Assembly: GCF_003574445.1 (NCBI RefSeq)
Contig: NZ_KZ984553.1
Span: 345,400-409,399, forward strand
DNA length: 64,000 bases
Source: Streptomyces sp. YIM 130001
GTDB lineage: Bacteria > Actinomycetota > Actinomycetes > Streptomycetales > Streptomycetaceae
Direction: 5' to 3'
Shown: positions 1 through 8,279 of the stretch, one piece after another
Numbering within the stretch: the stretch's first letter is position 1
Layout of the letters: each line of letters begins with the position of its first letter
Made by a program: the position numbers and the translations under genes
The notes under the pieces: model-generated
Database searches by the model: none
What the model saw: the letters and a program-made list of their open reading frames with translations, nothing else
What the model was told of the DNA's origin: nothing

Positions 1-264
1 CGCCAGGTCGCCCTTGAACTTGCCGGGACCGCTGGCTGTGACGAGCGGGCTGTAGATCGCGCGGGCCGCCAGTTGCGTACCGCCGTCCATGCTCGCCGCG
101 CCGTGCGGATCGAGGTTCTCGATCGGCAGCGGACCGGCGACGGTCAGTGTGCCGTCCCCGGCCGCCGCGTCCGACGAGCCCGACCACGAGCAGGCGGCTG
201 TGCCCATGAGTACGGCCAGGGAGGCGGCGACCGCGGTGAGCGGCCGCCGAGAGCGGATTCTCAT
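1..264 (-). CDS. ABC transporter substrate-binding lipoprotein, N-terminal part (gene runs off the window)
   Basis: Only the first 88 codons are in the window. They show a lipoprotein signal peptide: a basic start (MRIRSRR), a hydrophobic stretch and a lipobox ending GTAAC, with Cys near residue 25. The mature start reads LTVAGPLPIENLDPHGA, which resembles the opening of family-5 (peptide/nickel/oligosaccharide) binding proteins. A GAAAGGA ribosome site precedes the ATG. It follows the two permease genes on the same strand and is most likely the extracytoplasmic receptor of that importer. The substrate is not shown by the sequence. Confidence 0.8.
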   Translation of the reverse strand, partial: MRIRSRRPLTAVAASLAVLMGTAACSWSGSSDAAAGDGTLTVAGPLPIENLDPHGAASMDGGTQLAARAIYSPLVTASGPGKFKGDLA

Positions 265-356
265 GCCGGGTTCCTTTCGATGCGTGGAGTACGGGTCACG
301 GCGCGTTGGTGCTGTCTCGCGGACGGAGACGGAGACGGAGACGGGGCCGGGCATGC

Positions 357-1238
357 TCAGTCCCGGTCACGCGTGTACCGGCGGGTGAGCCGGTCGCCGA
401 TCAAGCCGATGCAGATGACGAGAACCGTGAGCGCCAGGCCGGGAAAGACCGTGATCCACCAGGCGGTCGCGAGATAGTCCCGGCCGTTCGCGATGCTCTG
501 TCCCCAGGACACGACGTCGGGCGGGAGGCCCAGGCCGAGGAAGCTGAGGGCGGCTTCGGACAGCACGGCGGAGGCGAGTTCGATGGTGGCGAGCGCGATG
601 ACCGATCCGGCCAGGAACGGCACGATGTGCCGGGTGAGCGTGGCCCGTTTGGAGACGCCCATGATGCGCGCGGCGTCGACCCAGTCGCGTTCCCGGGTGG
701 ACATGGTGATGCTGCGCGACAGACGGGCGAACCCGACCCAGCCGCCGACCGAAAGCGCGATGATCACGACGTGCATTCCGCGCTCGAGCAGGCCCGAGAT
801 GACGATCGCCAGGAGGATGCCGGGGAACGCCATCAGGACGTCGATCAGGCGCGAGACGGCCATGTCCGGGAGCCGGCCGATGTAGCCGGCGATCGCCCCG
901 AGCGCGACACCGACGGCACCGGAGACCAGGACGACGGCGATGCCGATGATGAACGACGTACGGGCCCCGTAGACGACCTGCGCCAGGACGTCACGTCCGA
1001 CACCGTCCGTGCCGAGCCAGGCGGTACCGGACTCGGTCTCGGATCCGGGCGGCAGCAGCCGGCCCGTCACCTTCGTCGCCACCGGGTCGTAGTCGATCAG
1101 GAGCGGCCCGACGGCCGCGGCGATCAGATAGAGGCCGATGATCACGTACGGCAGGGCCGCGAGCGGGCGGCGTCGGCGGCGGGCGGGTGCGGCCGCCGGG
1201 CGCGGCTTCGGATCGGCCGCCAGGACGGTCTGGCTCAT
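357..1238 (-). CDS. ABC transporter permease, DppC/OppC type
   Basis: This 293-residue inner-membrane protein has an Arg-rich cytoplasmic N-terminus, a first membrane helix at about residues 28-50, the WLGTDGVGRDVLAQ motif typical of DppC-type permeases near residue 75, and four to five further helices. The cytoplasmic coupling loop carries DAARIMGVSKRATLTRHIVP (an EAA-like motif) around residues 187-206. Its start overlaps the end of the DppB-type gene by 4 nt, so the two are translationally coupled. It should form the membrane channel with that protein. No ATPase gene is visible, so ATPases are either beyond the left edge or shared. Confidence 0.9.
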   Translation of the reverse strand: MSQTVLAADPKPRPAAAPARRRRRPLAALPYVIIGLYLIAAAVGPLLIDYDPVATKVTGRLLPPGSETESGTAWLGTDGVGRDVLAQVVYGARTSFIIGIAVVLVSGAVGVALGAIAGYIGRLPDMAVSRLIDVLMAFPGILLAIVISGLLERGMHVVIIALSVGGWVGFARLSRSITMSTRERDWVDAARIMGVSKRATLTRHIVPFLAGSVIALATIELASAVLSEAALSFLGLGLPPDVVSWGQSIANGRDYLATAWWITVFPGLALTVLVICIGLIGDRLTRRYTRDRD

Positions 1239-2164
1239 CGACTTGCCTCCAGGCGGATCCGGGGGTCGAGTTTGGCGTTGACCAGGTCGGCGGCCAGGTT
1301 GAGGACGATCACGCAGATGGCGATGAGGAACGTCGCGCCCTGCACCACCGCGTAGTCGCGGTTGCCGACGGCGCTCACCAGCAGGGATCCGAGTCCGGGC
1401 CAGGCGAACACCGTCTCGATCACCACGGCGCCGCCGAGCAGCGTGCCCACCTGGAGTCCCACGACGGTGACGACCGGGATGAGCGAGTTCTTCAGGACGT
1501 GGCCGCTGAGCACCTGGGTCTCGCTGAGTCCCTTGGACCGCGCGGTCTGCACGAATGCCTCGGTCATGGTCTCGGCGACGCCGCTCCGCGTCATCCGGGC
1601 GACGAGCGCGGTGAACGGGATGGACAGCGTGGTCGCGGGCAGCACCAGCTGGGCGAAGCTCCCGCCGCCCGCACTGGGCAGCAGTTGGGCCTGCAGCGCG
1701 AGAACCAGGATCAGCATGATGCCGACCCAGAACGGCGGCAGCGCCTGCAGCGCGAGCGTGAAGGTGGACACGGCGCGGTCGATCAGGCTGCCGGGCCGGT
1801 GGCCCGCGATGATGCCGAGCACCAGGCCGACGACGACCGCGATCACCGTGGCGGCTACGGCCAGTTCGACGGTCGCCGGGAACCGCTCGAGTACCGCGTC
1901 CATGGCCGGCCGCCCGTAGCGGTACGACTGGCCGAAGTCGAGCGTCGCGGCATCGCCCAGGTAGGCGAAGTACTGGACGAACACCGACTCGTCGAGGCCC
2001 AGCGACTGCCGCAGGGCCTCGATCTCCTCGGCCTTCGCGCCCGGACCGAGCGCCACGGTGGCCTGGTCACCGGGTGCGAGGCGGATCACGACGAACACGG
2101 CGGTGACGACACCCCAGATCGTGAGAAGGCCGATCGCAAGCCGCTTGGCGAGGTAGTTGATCAC
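1235..2164 (-). CDS. ABC transporter permease, DppB/OppB type
   Basis: This 309-residue protein has the N-terminal helix and periplasmic loop typical of DppB (RLAPGD motif near residue 28, SLGLDESVFVQYFAYLGD near 54-71) followed by five membrane helices. The EAA loop is seen as EAFVQTARSKGLSETQVLSG. It lies 40 nt downstream of the LacI-type regulator and overlaps the DppC-type gene by 4 nt, so all of them form one operon. PepT-family permeases carry peptides, nickel or oligosaccharides; the LacI neighbour and the divergent SGNH esterase favour a carbohydrate, but that is inference. Confidence 0.9.
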   Translation of the reverse strand: MINYLAKRLAIGLLTIWGVVTAVFVVIRLAPGDQATVALGPGAKAEEIEALRQSLGLDESVFVQYFAYLGDAATLDFGQSYRYGRPAMDAVLERFPATVELAVAATVIAVVVGLVLGIIAGHRPGSLIDRAVSTFTLALQALPPFWVGIMLILVLALQAQLLPSAGGGSFAQLVLPATTLSIPFTALVARMTRSGVAETMTEAFVQTARSKGLSETQVLSGHVLKNSLIPVVTVVGLQVGTLLGGAVVIETVFAWPGLGSLLVSAVGNRDYAVVQGATFLIAICVIVLNLAADLVNAKLDPRIRLEASR

Positions 2165-2204
2165 TGCGACAGCCCTTTCGTCGTCGAAGGTGCGGGTTCC
2201 TGGG

Positions 2205-3263
2205 TCATGACGGCCGGCTCACGGTCGGTTCCGCGACGGATTCCCCGGGGATCGGCCTGCAGCCGAGGAGGAGATGGCGCGGCCGCCCGTCCTCGTCGTC
2301 CAGCAATTCCAGAAGCAGCCGGACCGCCTCGCGGGCCATCTGCTCCCGCGGGGGCCGGTACCGGGTCCAGTCGCGTGTGCTCTCGCTCGGTGGCGGATCG
2401 CCGAGGAGCACCACCGAGCAGTCCTCCGGAATGAGGATTCCCGCCTCTGCGGCGGCGCGTTCGACGGACGCGATCGCGGCGTCGTCCTCGCTGGGTTCGA
2501 CGAGGAGCGCGGTGATCCCGTCGGTGAGCCACTCCCGCAGCAGTGCGCCGGTGACCGGTTCGTCCGTGGCGTGGACGAGCACCTGGTCCGCACCGATCCC
2601 CACGTCGGCGATCCCCTGCCGGAAGCCCTCGGCACGGTCACGCGTGGGCTCCTGGTCGTCGGCCATCTTCAGGTACGCCATGCTCCGGTGCCCGAAGCCG
2701 GCCAGGTGCAGCACGGCGTTCCGGGTGGCCGCGACGTTGTCGGGGGCGACGTACGACAGTTCGTGGCCGGGGACCTCGCGTCGTCCGATGAAGACGAACG
2801 GGAAGTCCTCGCGGACGAGTTCGGCCAGTTCGGCGCGGTCGATGTCGCGTCCGAGGAGGACGCATCCGTCGGCGACCTTGAGCCGGTTGGCGCCGCTGGC
2901 GTAGATGCTGCGGTCACCGCGCGCGGTGGCCGAGCTGAACAGCAGCAGGTCGTAGCCGCACGCGGCGGTCGCCTCCTCCACTCCGAGCAGGAACGGGAAG
3001 TAGAAGTCGCGCCGGTCGACCGGGAAGACCGGCTCGAACGTATACAGCCCGAGGAGGCGGTTCCGGCCGCCCTTCAGGCTGCGCGCGGCAGCGTTGACCG
3101 TGTAGCCGAGCTCGGCGGCAGCCTCGAGCACCGCGCGGCGCGTGTGCTCGGCGACCTGGAAACTCGCAGGCCCCCCGCTCACCACGAGAGACACGGTGGC
3201 CTGGGAGATGCCGAGACGACGGGCTATGTCCACCTGGGTGGGGCGCCGTCGTGGTGATGCCAT
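2205..3263 (-). CDS. LacI-family transcriptional regulator
   Basis: This 352-residue protein begins with a LacI helix-turn-helix (VDIARRLGISQATVSLVVSG, about residues 8-27), then the hinge segment and a periplasmic-binding-protein-like sensor domain to the end. It is the first gene of an operon with the importer genes (40 nt to the DppB-type permease). A near-perfect inverted repeat just upstream of its start is the natural operator, so it probably represses itself and the transporter until a ligand, usually a sugar, binds. The ATG at 3263 fits the family start directly before the HTH. Confidence 0.9.
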   Translation of the reverse strand: MASPRRRPTQVDIARRLGISQATVSLVVSGGPASFQVAEHTRRAVLEAAAELGYTVNAAARSLKGGRNRLLGLYTFEPVFPVDRRDFYFPFLLGVEEATAACGYDLLLFSSATARGDRSIYASGANRLKVADGCVLLGRDIDRAELAELVREDFPFVFIGRREVPGHELSYVAPDNVAATRNAVLHLAGFGHRSMAYLKMADDQEPTRDRAEGFRQGIADVGIGADQVLVHATDEPVTGALLREWLTDGITALLVEPSEDDAAIASVERAAAEAGILIPEDCSVVLLGDPPPSESTRDWTRYRPPREQMAREAVRLLLELLDDEDGRPRHLLLGCRPIPGESVAEPTVSRPS

Positions 3264-3270
3264 GCCGGAT

Positions 3271-3287
3271 CCTTAATACGTATAAGG
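3271..3287 (-). promoter_or_regulatory. Putative LacI-type operator
   Basis: CCTTAATACGTATAAGG contains the palindrome ATACGTAT flanked by CCTT and AAGG arms, offset by one base. It sits 8 nt before the regulator start codon, where it would overlap the promoter or leader. LacI-family operators are typically such even palindromes with a central CG. Assignment to the adjacent regulator is inference. Confidence 0.6.
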
Positions 3288-3753
3288 CGAGGATGGCGGG
3301 GACGTTACGTACGCCTCTCGGCGGCAGTCAATAGGTCGGCGTCAACTCTGTGTTGAGCCAAACCGGCGCCACCGAGCGCGACGGGAGGCACATGCTGAAT
3401 ACCGCGCGCGAGCGGCTTCCGACGGCCCGGACACGTACTGCCCCCGAGCCCCGGAAGCCCTGCCGGCCGGGCCCGTACCGCCCTTGACAACGCGGTCGCC
3501 GCAGTCCATGTTCGAGATCGGCGAGCCGCGCGGGACCCGGCGGCCCGGCCCCGCGACGGCGCTCGCACGTCCGTCTCCGCACTACTTCGACCTGCGCCTC
3601 AACTCCCCCGGGCCGTACGGCGGGTGGCGTCCGCGGTCCACGTCACGCGCCTCGCAGCACACGCTTCGGCGCGCGTCGTGAAGCCGACCGGAAATGCCTC
3701 TTGACGGCAGCATCGAACGACAGGAAGCGAGCGAGTCGAAGGGCAATGCGCGG
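3288..3753. other. Intergenic region between the regulator operon and the divergent esterase gene
   Basis: This should hold the promoters of the two divergent units. No convincing gene was seen. A 31-codon frame starts at 3391 behind GGGAGG but resembles nothing known. The stretch 3694-3753 is open in the esterase frame and may encode 20 extra residues if the upstream ATG is used. Confidence 0.5.
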
Positions 3754-4773
3754 GTGACACAGGAGCAGCGCGAGATCCGCGCCGACGACCCGGCTCTGCG
3801 GTGGGACGGCGCGATCGAGGTCGAGCACACGCCGCACTACTCCCGCCCGTGGCGCCTCCCGCACAGCCGGATCTCCCTCTTCCCCGGCGAGGGACTGCGC
3901 AGCCGCGCGGCGATGGGGGCGGGGGTGCGGATCGTGTTCCGCACGGACAGTGCCCAGGTGTCCGGCCGGTTCGTTCCGGTCAGCGGCCCGGAACACCTCT
4001 CGCCGGTCGACCTGGTCGTGGACGGCTGGCCCGTCCGCACCCAGCCGCTGTCGCCCGACGGGACCTTCTGTTTCGACGCTCTGCCGGCCGGTGACCACAC
4101 CCTCGAGCTGTGGTTCCCCCAGTTCGGCGAACTACGCCTGCGCGGGCTGTCGGTCGACGCCCACGCCCGGGTCCGGCGCGTCGGGCCGACCGGTCGGCCC
4201 GCGCTCGTCGTGCACGGAAGCTCCATCACCCACGGCAGGCAGGCGGCCTCCCCGACCCGCACCTGGCCCGCACGCACCGCCCGGGCCCTCGGGTACGACC
4301 TGACCTGCCTCGGCTACGCCGGCGAGTGCCACCTCGACCCCATGGTCGCCCGGGTCATCCGCGACCTGCCCGCCGACCTCGTGGTGACCTGCCTCGGGAT
4401 CAACGTCCGCGGCCAGGGCACGTTCACCGAACGCTCCTTCCTGCCCGCCGTCCTCGGCTTCCTCAGCTCCATCCGCGACGGCCACCCCGGTGTCCCGCTC
4501 GCCGTCCTCTCGCCGATCGTCTCCCCACCCCGAGAGGACACCACCGGGCCGGGCGGTATGACCCTGGCCCGGATCCGCGACGCGGTGGGCGAGGCCGTCA
4601 CCCTGCTGAACGAGCACGGCGACACCGCACTCCACCTCGTCGACGGCCTGCACGTCCTCGGCCCGCCGGACGCCGCCCTCCTCCCCGACGGCCTCCATCC
4701 CGGCCCCGAGGGTCACGAACTGATGGCCCGCAGGCTGGTGCCCGTACTCGAGCAGCTGCCGGCGCGATCCTGA
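3754..4773 (+). CDS. SGNH/GDSL-family hydrolase (probable carbohydrate or acyl esterase)
   Basis: The protein is about 339 residues. The N-terminal third is beta-rich (FRTDSAQVSGRFVPVSGP region), as in CE2/CE3-like esterases with a jelly-roll domain. The catalytic SGNH part follows: nucleophile block GSSITHG near residue 155, the LGIN block holding the oxyanion Asn, and a C-terminal DGLHP giving the Asp-His pair near residue 312. The GTG at 3754 is chosen because GAAGGG lies 10 nt upstream; an in-frame ATG at 3694 is the alternative but has a poor ribosome site. No signal peptide is seen, so it probably acts in the cytoplasm, perhaps deacetylating an imported oligosaccharide. Confidence 0.85.
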   Translation: MTQEQREIRADDPALRWDGAIEVEHTPHYSRPWRLPHSRISLFPGEGLRSRAAMGAGVRIVFRTDSAQVSGRFVPVSGPEHLSPVDLVVDGWPVRTQPLSPDGTFCFDALPAGDHTLELWFPQFGELRLRGLSVDAHARVRRVGPTGRPALVVHGSSITHGRQAASPTRTWPARTARALGYDLTCLGYAGECHLDPMVARVIRDLPADLVVTCLGINVRGQGTFTERSFLPAVLGFLSSIRDGHPGVPLAVLSPIVSPPREDTTGPGGMTLARIRDAVGEAVTLLNEHGDTALHLVDGLHVLGPPDAALLPDGLHPGPEGHELMARRLVPVLEQLPARS

Positions 4774-4861
4774 CAGGTGGTCACACGGGCCGGCCCCGAG
4801 CAGCCGGCGCAAGACGCCGACCACCCGGCCGTGACGCGCCGTGCCACCGTGAAGCGGCCGT

Positions 4862-5659
4862 TCAGGCGGCCGGCCGCGATCCCGCTCCGGTGAGGAAGTC
4901 CAGCACCAACGGGCTTGCCGTGGCCCGGAATTCCTCGAAGTAGGCGTGCCGGGCTCCGCGGATCAGATGCAGCCGTGCACCGGGAATGCGGCCGGCGAGC
5001 AGCGGAGCGTTGGCAGTGGGGTTGAGGAGGTCGTCGGTTCCGTGGACGACCAGGGTGGGCGCGCCGATCTCCGGCAGGAGGTCCCAGGCGTCGTGCCGGT
5101 TGCTGGCCGACAGGTGCCGCCGCCTGGAGTGGGCAGGCATGGAGGGGTCACCCAGGGTGTGGTGCGGTCCGGGGTGGCCGGCGAGCCAGGCGGGCGTGTA
5201 CATCAGCTCCATCAAGGCCCGCCGCGCTGCACCGGCTTCCGGTTGGACCAGGGATTTACGGACAGCGTCGCTGCTCGGGGTGCTGTGCGGGCCGCCGGAT
5301 GAAGTGCAGCCGAGGACCAGGGCACGCACTCGGTGCGGATGGCGGGCGGCGAGCTGTTGGGCCACCCGTCCGCCCATGGACGTGCCGTAGACATCGGCCC
5401 GGTCGATGCCCAGGTCGTCGAGGATCGCGACGACATCCCGGGCGAACAGCTCGGTGCTGTGCGGGCTGTCGGGCTTGTCGCTGTCGCCGGTGCCGCGGTA
5501 GTCGAGCGTGAGAGTGCTGCGAGCGGTGTGGAAGTCGGCACGCACCGCGTCCCACCAGTGATGATTGTTGGCCTGCCCCGCCAGCAGCACCAACGGCACT
5601 CCGCGTCCCCGGAGTTGGTACCCGATACGGACACCGTCCCCTGCCGTCGCGTACGTCAT
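4862..5659 (-). CDS. Alpha/beta-fold hydrolase
   Basis: This 265-residue protein of the alpha/beta hydrolase fold shows the nucleophile elbow GTSMGG (YGTSMGGRVAQQLA), an acidic residue in HGTDDLLNP, and the catalytic His in GARHAYFEE. The early LDYRGTGDSDKP motif is typical of the 3-oxoadipate enol-lactonase and haloperoxidase-like group. The start at 5659 is preferred because AGGTGGGG lies just upstream; the frame remains open to 5731 without a better site. Substrate unknown. It converges on the esterase gene with about 90 nt between the stops. Confidence 0.85.
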   Translation of the reverse strand: MTYATAGDGVRIGYQLRGRGVPLVLLAGQANNHHWWDAVRADFHTARSTLTLDYRGTGDSDKPDSPHSTELFARDVVAILDDLGIDRADVYGTSMGGRVAQQLAARHPHRVRALVLGCTSSGGPHSTPSSDAVRKSLVQPEAGAARRALMELMYTPAWLAGHPGPHHTLGDPSMPAHSRRRHLSASNRHDAWDLLPEIGAPTLVVHGTDDLLNPTANAPLLAGRIPGARLHLIRGARHAYFEEFRATASPLVLDFLTGAGSRPAA

Positions 5660-5856
5660 CGCCCCACCTCTGCGCGCGCCGAGCCCCACGAGCGTCCTGC
5701 TCACCACCAAATTATCGCCCGCGCCGCCCACACCACGCCCACGCGTGCGGACCGTCGACTATCGCCCTGGTGAACTGAGACGGCCGGGTGCGCATCGGTC
5801 GTGAAGGCCTGCCCCGGTGCTGCGGCGCGGCGATGACGTGCGCACCGCCCGCCTCT

Positions 5857-5885
5857 GGCACCGGGCACCGGGCACCGGGCACCGG
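5857..5885. repeat. Short tandem repeat, 7-bp unit GGCACCG x4
   Basis: Four perfect head-to-tail copies of GGCACCG lie at the truncated 3' end of the caspase-like pseudogene. Such slippage-prone repeats can mark or cause the local frameshifts. Confidence 0.8.
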
Positions 5886-6344
5886 CCGAGTGCGAGGCGC
5901 CCTTACCGCGGAAGCCCTGCACTGCACTGCCGCCGAAACAGCAGTCGAGCAGCAGGCCTCGAGTCGAGTCGGGCCGCGCATTTCTCCAACCGGTCGGTCA
6001 CATAGGAGACTTCGAGGGGCGCTCTGCCGGAGCCCGTCCGTATGCGTGTCATGGGTGACGTAGTACAGCTGACCGTCCTCACGGCCGTACGCCCCGTGCC
6101 CGCTGACGTACACCACGGCCAATTCATCGGGCTCACGATCCCGCAGAAACTCCTCGACGGCCTGCCTGGTCGACGTCCTCGAAGATCCCTCGGCCCGCAC
6201 GCAGTTCTCGTAGCCTCCGAGCGGCGCCGGCATCTCCAGAACGCGACTCAGGTAGTGCACGTCCGCACGCACAGAGGGCAGCGCAGGGAAGCTCGCGCCC
6301 TGATGGACGGCCGTTCCCACGCGTAAGGCATCCTGACGGCTCAT
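5880..6344 (-). pseudogene. Caspase-like (peptidase C14) domain gene, frameshifted and truncated
   Basis: The first frame (ATG at 6344) gives a caspase-fold start with the catalytic His motif VVYVSGHGA. After GLRQSAP (about 6030) homology moves to a second frame (APLEVSYVTDRLEKCAARLD), then near 5965 to a third frame reading LLLDCCFGGSAVQGFRGKG, which is the catalytic-Cys motif of the family. At least two indels are therefore needed to rebuild the gene, and the sequence ends in short repeats soon after the Cys motif. In actinobacteria such domains usually form the N-terminus of larger effector or signalling proteins; the downstream part is missing. Confidence 0.8.
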
Positions 6345-6429
6345 CGGACCGCGAGGTGGGTGACCAGCTCACCGGCGTCTCCCCTCAGATCACGTCCCTG
6401 TCGATCGTCGGCCGGCCCGTCGGCGCCCT

Positions 6430-6709
6430 CCCTCGGGCAGCCTCCTCGTCACGGCCGACAGCACCCACGTGATCACCGGCAAGTCATTCGAGGACGTCAT
6501 CGAGCTCTGGAGCCAGAACGGCGAACCCGCGTACCACCTGCGCCAGTCCGACCAGATCGCACGGTTCCACGACGGGCTCGAACTCCTGGACCAGGCACCA
6601 CCTCCTGCCCCGCCGGCGTCCCGACGTCCTGACGTCCCGGCGTCCCGACGTCCCGTCAGCACGGGCCGGCGACACGGACGAGTTCTGCGGCGTGTGCCGC
6701 AAGCCCTGA
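6430..6709 (+). pseudogene. C-terminal fragment of a DUF574-type SAM-dependent methyltransferase
   Basis: The frame reads GSLLVTADSTHVITG, then SFEDVIELWSQNGEPAYHL and DGLELLDQ, matching the C-terminal third of the Streptomyces DUF574 methyltransferases, where a Gly-Ala/Pro-x-LRS segment and an FFxGLELVEPG block are conserved. After 6600 the frame passes into 8-bp repeats; another frame then ends EFCGVCRKP at a TGA (6707-6709), which resembles the usual GVGRKP ending. The SAM-binding N-terminal part is absent. Confidence 0.6.
6617..6656. repeat. Tandem repeat, five copies of an 8-bp unit (consensus CGTCCCGA)
   Basis: Units CGTCCCGA, CGTCCTGA, CGTCCCGG, CGTCCCGA and CGTCCCGT follow each other without spacers, inside the methyltransferase remnant. 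Units are far too short and contiguous for a CRISPR array; replication slippage is the simple explanation. Confidence 0.8.
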
Positions 6710-7114
6710 TGCTCGCCACGCCCCTGCCACCGCTCCGCAGGACGCCTTCAAGAGACCTGCACACGGAATGTGCGGCGTGGTCACGTAATTCGGTTCGGGG
6801 AGCTCGCGGAATTCCCTGCAGAGGGCATTTACCGGATTCTTCGGCAGCGGGGTGTCGGATTTGTTGGAGGGAGTCTCCGCACGCCCTTGATCTCCTTCTG
6901 TGTGGGTTGTGAAGGTGCTGCCGCCGTACGGTGAACTGGCCTGCACGAAGCGGTGTTTCGGCGTCACGAACCCCGGGGGGAGCCGCTGCGCGAATTGGGT
7001 GACCCGGCGTGTGCGTGCTTTGATCCAGGCCGACGCGGAATTCGCACCACGGGTTTCGCGGAGTGGGAAACACCCTTGCAACATTCACGTTCCACGAGAA
7101 GGGCAGTTCACATC
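6710..7114. other. Leader and promoter region of the peptide-export operon
   Basis: No gene was recognised here. It should contain the promoter of the downstream precursor gene. Several AT-richer patches (around 6787-6870 and 6895-6910) could be promoter elements, but none matches a named sigma consensus well enough to call. GAAGGG lies about 11 nt before the precursor ATG. Confidence 0.4.
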
Positions 7115-7342
7115 ATGAACAACACCCCCCAGGTCGAGACCGCCGAGATTTCCGACGCCGACCTCGACAACGTGGCCGGCGGCCTCGTCTCCGGTGTCGC
7201 GGGCAACGTCACCGGCGCCGTCGACGGCATCGCCCCGGTCTCCGGCGTCGTCGGCGGCCTCGTCGGCACGGTCGAGGGTGCCACCGGCGTGAACACCGGT
7301 GCCGTCACGGGCCTGGCCACCGGCCTGACCGCCGGTCTCTGA
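7115..7342 (+). CDS. Precursor peptide with double-glycine leader and glycine-zipper core (NHLM-type export)
   Basis: This 75-residue peptide has an acidic leader of 23 residues ending DADLDNVAGG, the classic site cut by C39 peptidases. The 52-residue core has 14 Gly and is otherwise Val, Ala, Thr and Leu-rich, with no Cys, Lys, Arg or aromatic residue and two acidic residues. Gly recurs every fourth position: core residues 35, 39, 43, 47 and 51, also 7-11-15 and 24-28-32, giving a glycine zipper. No modifying enzyme lies nearby and there is no Cys, so a lanthipeptide is unlikely. Directly downstream are an HlyD-like protein and a C39 ABC transporter, so it is probably cleaved and exported as an unmodified membrane-active or self-assembling peptide. 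Confidence 0.85.
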   Translation: MNNTPQVETAEISDADLDNVAGGLVSGVAGNVTGAVDGIAPVSGVVGGLVGTVEGATGVNTGAVTGLATGLTAGL

Positions 7343-7371
7343 GCCTCAGCTCACCGCGACGCGTCATTCGT

Positions 7372-7400
7372 GAGCCCCGGAACTCCGCGTTCCGGGGCTC
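7372..7400 (+). terminator. Perfect 12-bp hairpin between precursor and export genes
   Basis: GAGCCCCGGAAC and GTTCCGGGGCTC pair perfectly around the 5-nt loop TCCGC. It begins 29 nt after the precursor stop. There is no U-run, as usual in Streptomyces. It could terminate most transcripts or protect the 3' end of the precursor mRNA, so that far more precursor than transporter is made. Confidence 0.8.
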
Positions 7401-7472
7401 TCGGACGCGGCAGCTCCAGGTGCCCGCTCCCCGGCACCGGCACGGCACCGGCACAGGTAAGGAAAGCGCTCC

Positions 7473-8279
7473 ATGCAGTTCCGCCAACAGGCCCTTTCCA
7501 AGCTGCAGTCGCCCGAGGACCTCGACGTTCCGGTGCGCTACGCCCGCCCGCAGGGCCTGCTCGTGCTCACCGTCACGCTCGTCGTGATGGCCGCCGCGGG
7601 CGTCTGGGCCGTGACCGGGTCGGTCGACTCGACACTCCGGGCCACCGGCATCCTCACCCATGGGCAGGGGAGTTACGTGCTGCAGAGCCCCGTCACCGGT
7701 CAGGTGACCCGCGTCGTCGCCGAAGAGGGCAAGCGCCTGGCCGCGGGCGCTCCGGTGCTCGAGGTCCGCACGGAGCGGGGCGACCGGGCGGTACGTGCGA
7801 TCGTCGCCGGCCGAGTGACCTCGCTCGCCGCCAGGATCGGCACCGTCGTCACCACCGGCTCCGACGTCGCGACCGTGGAGCGTGTGACGGACGAAGCCGA
7901 CCCGCTGCTCGCCATGCTGTACGTCCCCGCCGACAGCGCGGCCACCGTCCCCGTCGGCGCCTCGGTGGACCTGACCGTCCAGACCGCACCCAGCGAGAAG
8001 TACGGAACGCTGCGCGGCCGGGTGAAGGCCATCGGGAGGACGGCGCAGAGCCGGCAGAAGATCACCGGCTTTCTGGGCGACAAGGAACTGGCCGGGCAGT
8101 TCACGAAGAACGGACAACCCGTCGCCGTGCTCGTCCAGCTCGACCGCTCGTCCCGTACCGAGTCCGGCTACGCCTGGTCGACCGCCGGCGGACCGCCCTT
8201 CGGGCTCGACTCCATGACTCCGGCCGCCGGTGCCGTTCACCTCGCCGAGCAGCGCCCGATCGATTGGCTGCTTCCGTGA
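7473..8279 (+). CDS. HlyD-like secretion protein of an NHLM bacteriocin system
   Basis: This 268-residue protein has a short cytoplasmic start, one membrane helix at about residues 29-48, then a biotinyl-lipoyl/HlyD region (ILTHGQGSYVLQSPVTGQ and VLEVRTERGD) and a beta-barrel segment (YVPADSAATVPVGASVDL). This matches the NHLM HlyD-type subgroup, which is shorter than proteobacterial HlyD because there is no outer membrane to span. AAGGAAAG lies just upstream of the ATG. Its stop overlaps the GTG of the C39 transporter (GTGA), so the two are coupled. It probably links the two ABC proteins during export. Confidence 0.88.
   Translation: MQFRQQALSKLQSPEDLDVPVRYARPQGLLVLTVTLVVMAAAGVWAVTGSVDSTLRATGILTHGQGSYVLQSPVTGQVTRVVAEEGKRLAAGAPVLEVRTERGDRAVRAIVAGRVTSLAARIGTVVTTGSDVATVERVTDEADPLLAMLYVPADSAATVPVGASVDLTVQTAPSEKYGTLRGRVKAIGRTAQSRQKITGFLGDKELAGQFTKNGQPVAVLVQLDRSSRTESGYAWSTAGGPPFGLDSMTPAAGAVHLAEQRPIDWLLP

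Noticed and set aside
306..2434. Long plus-strand frames opposite the two permease genes
   Set aside because: The minus strand encodes clear DppB/DppC proteins; the plus frames are Asp/Arg/Gly/His-rich shadows.
6617..6656. CRISPR-like repeat array
   Set aside because: Units are 8 bp and contiguous without spacers; they are simple tandem repeats.
7115..7342. Lanthipeptide or thiazole-type RiPP precursor
   Set aside because: The core has no Cys and no lanthionine synthetase, cyclodehydratase or similar enzyme lies nearby, so only the leader and export type are supported.
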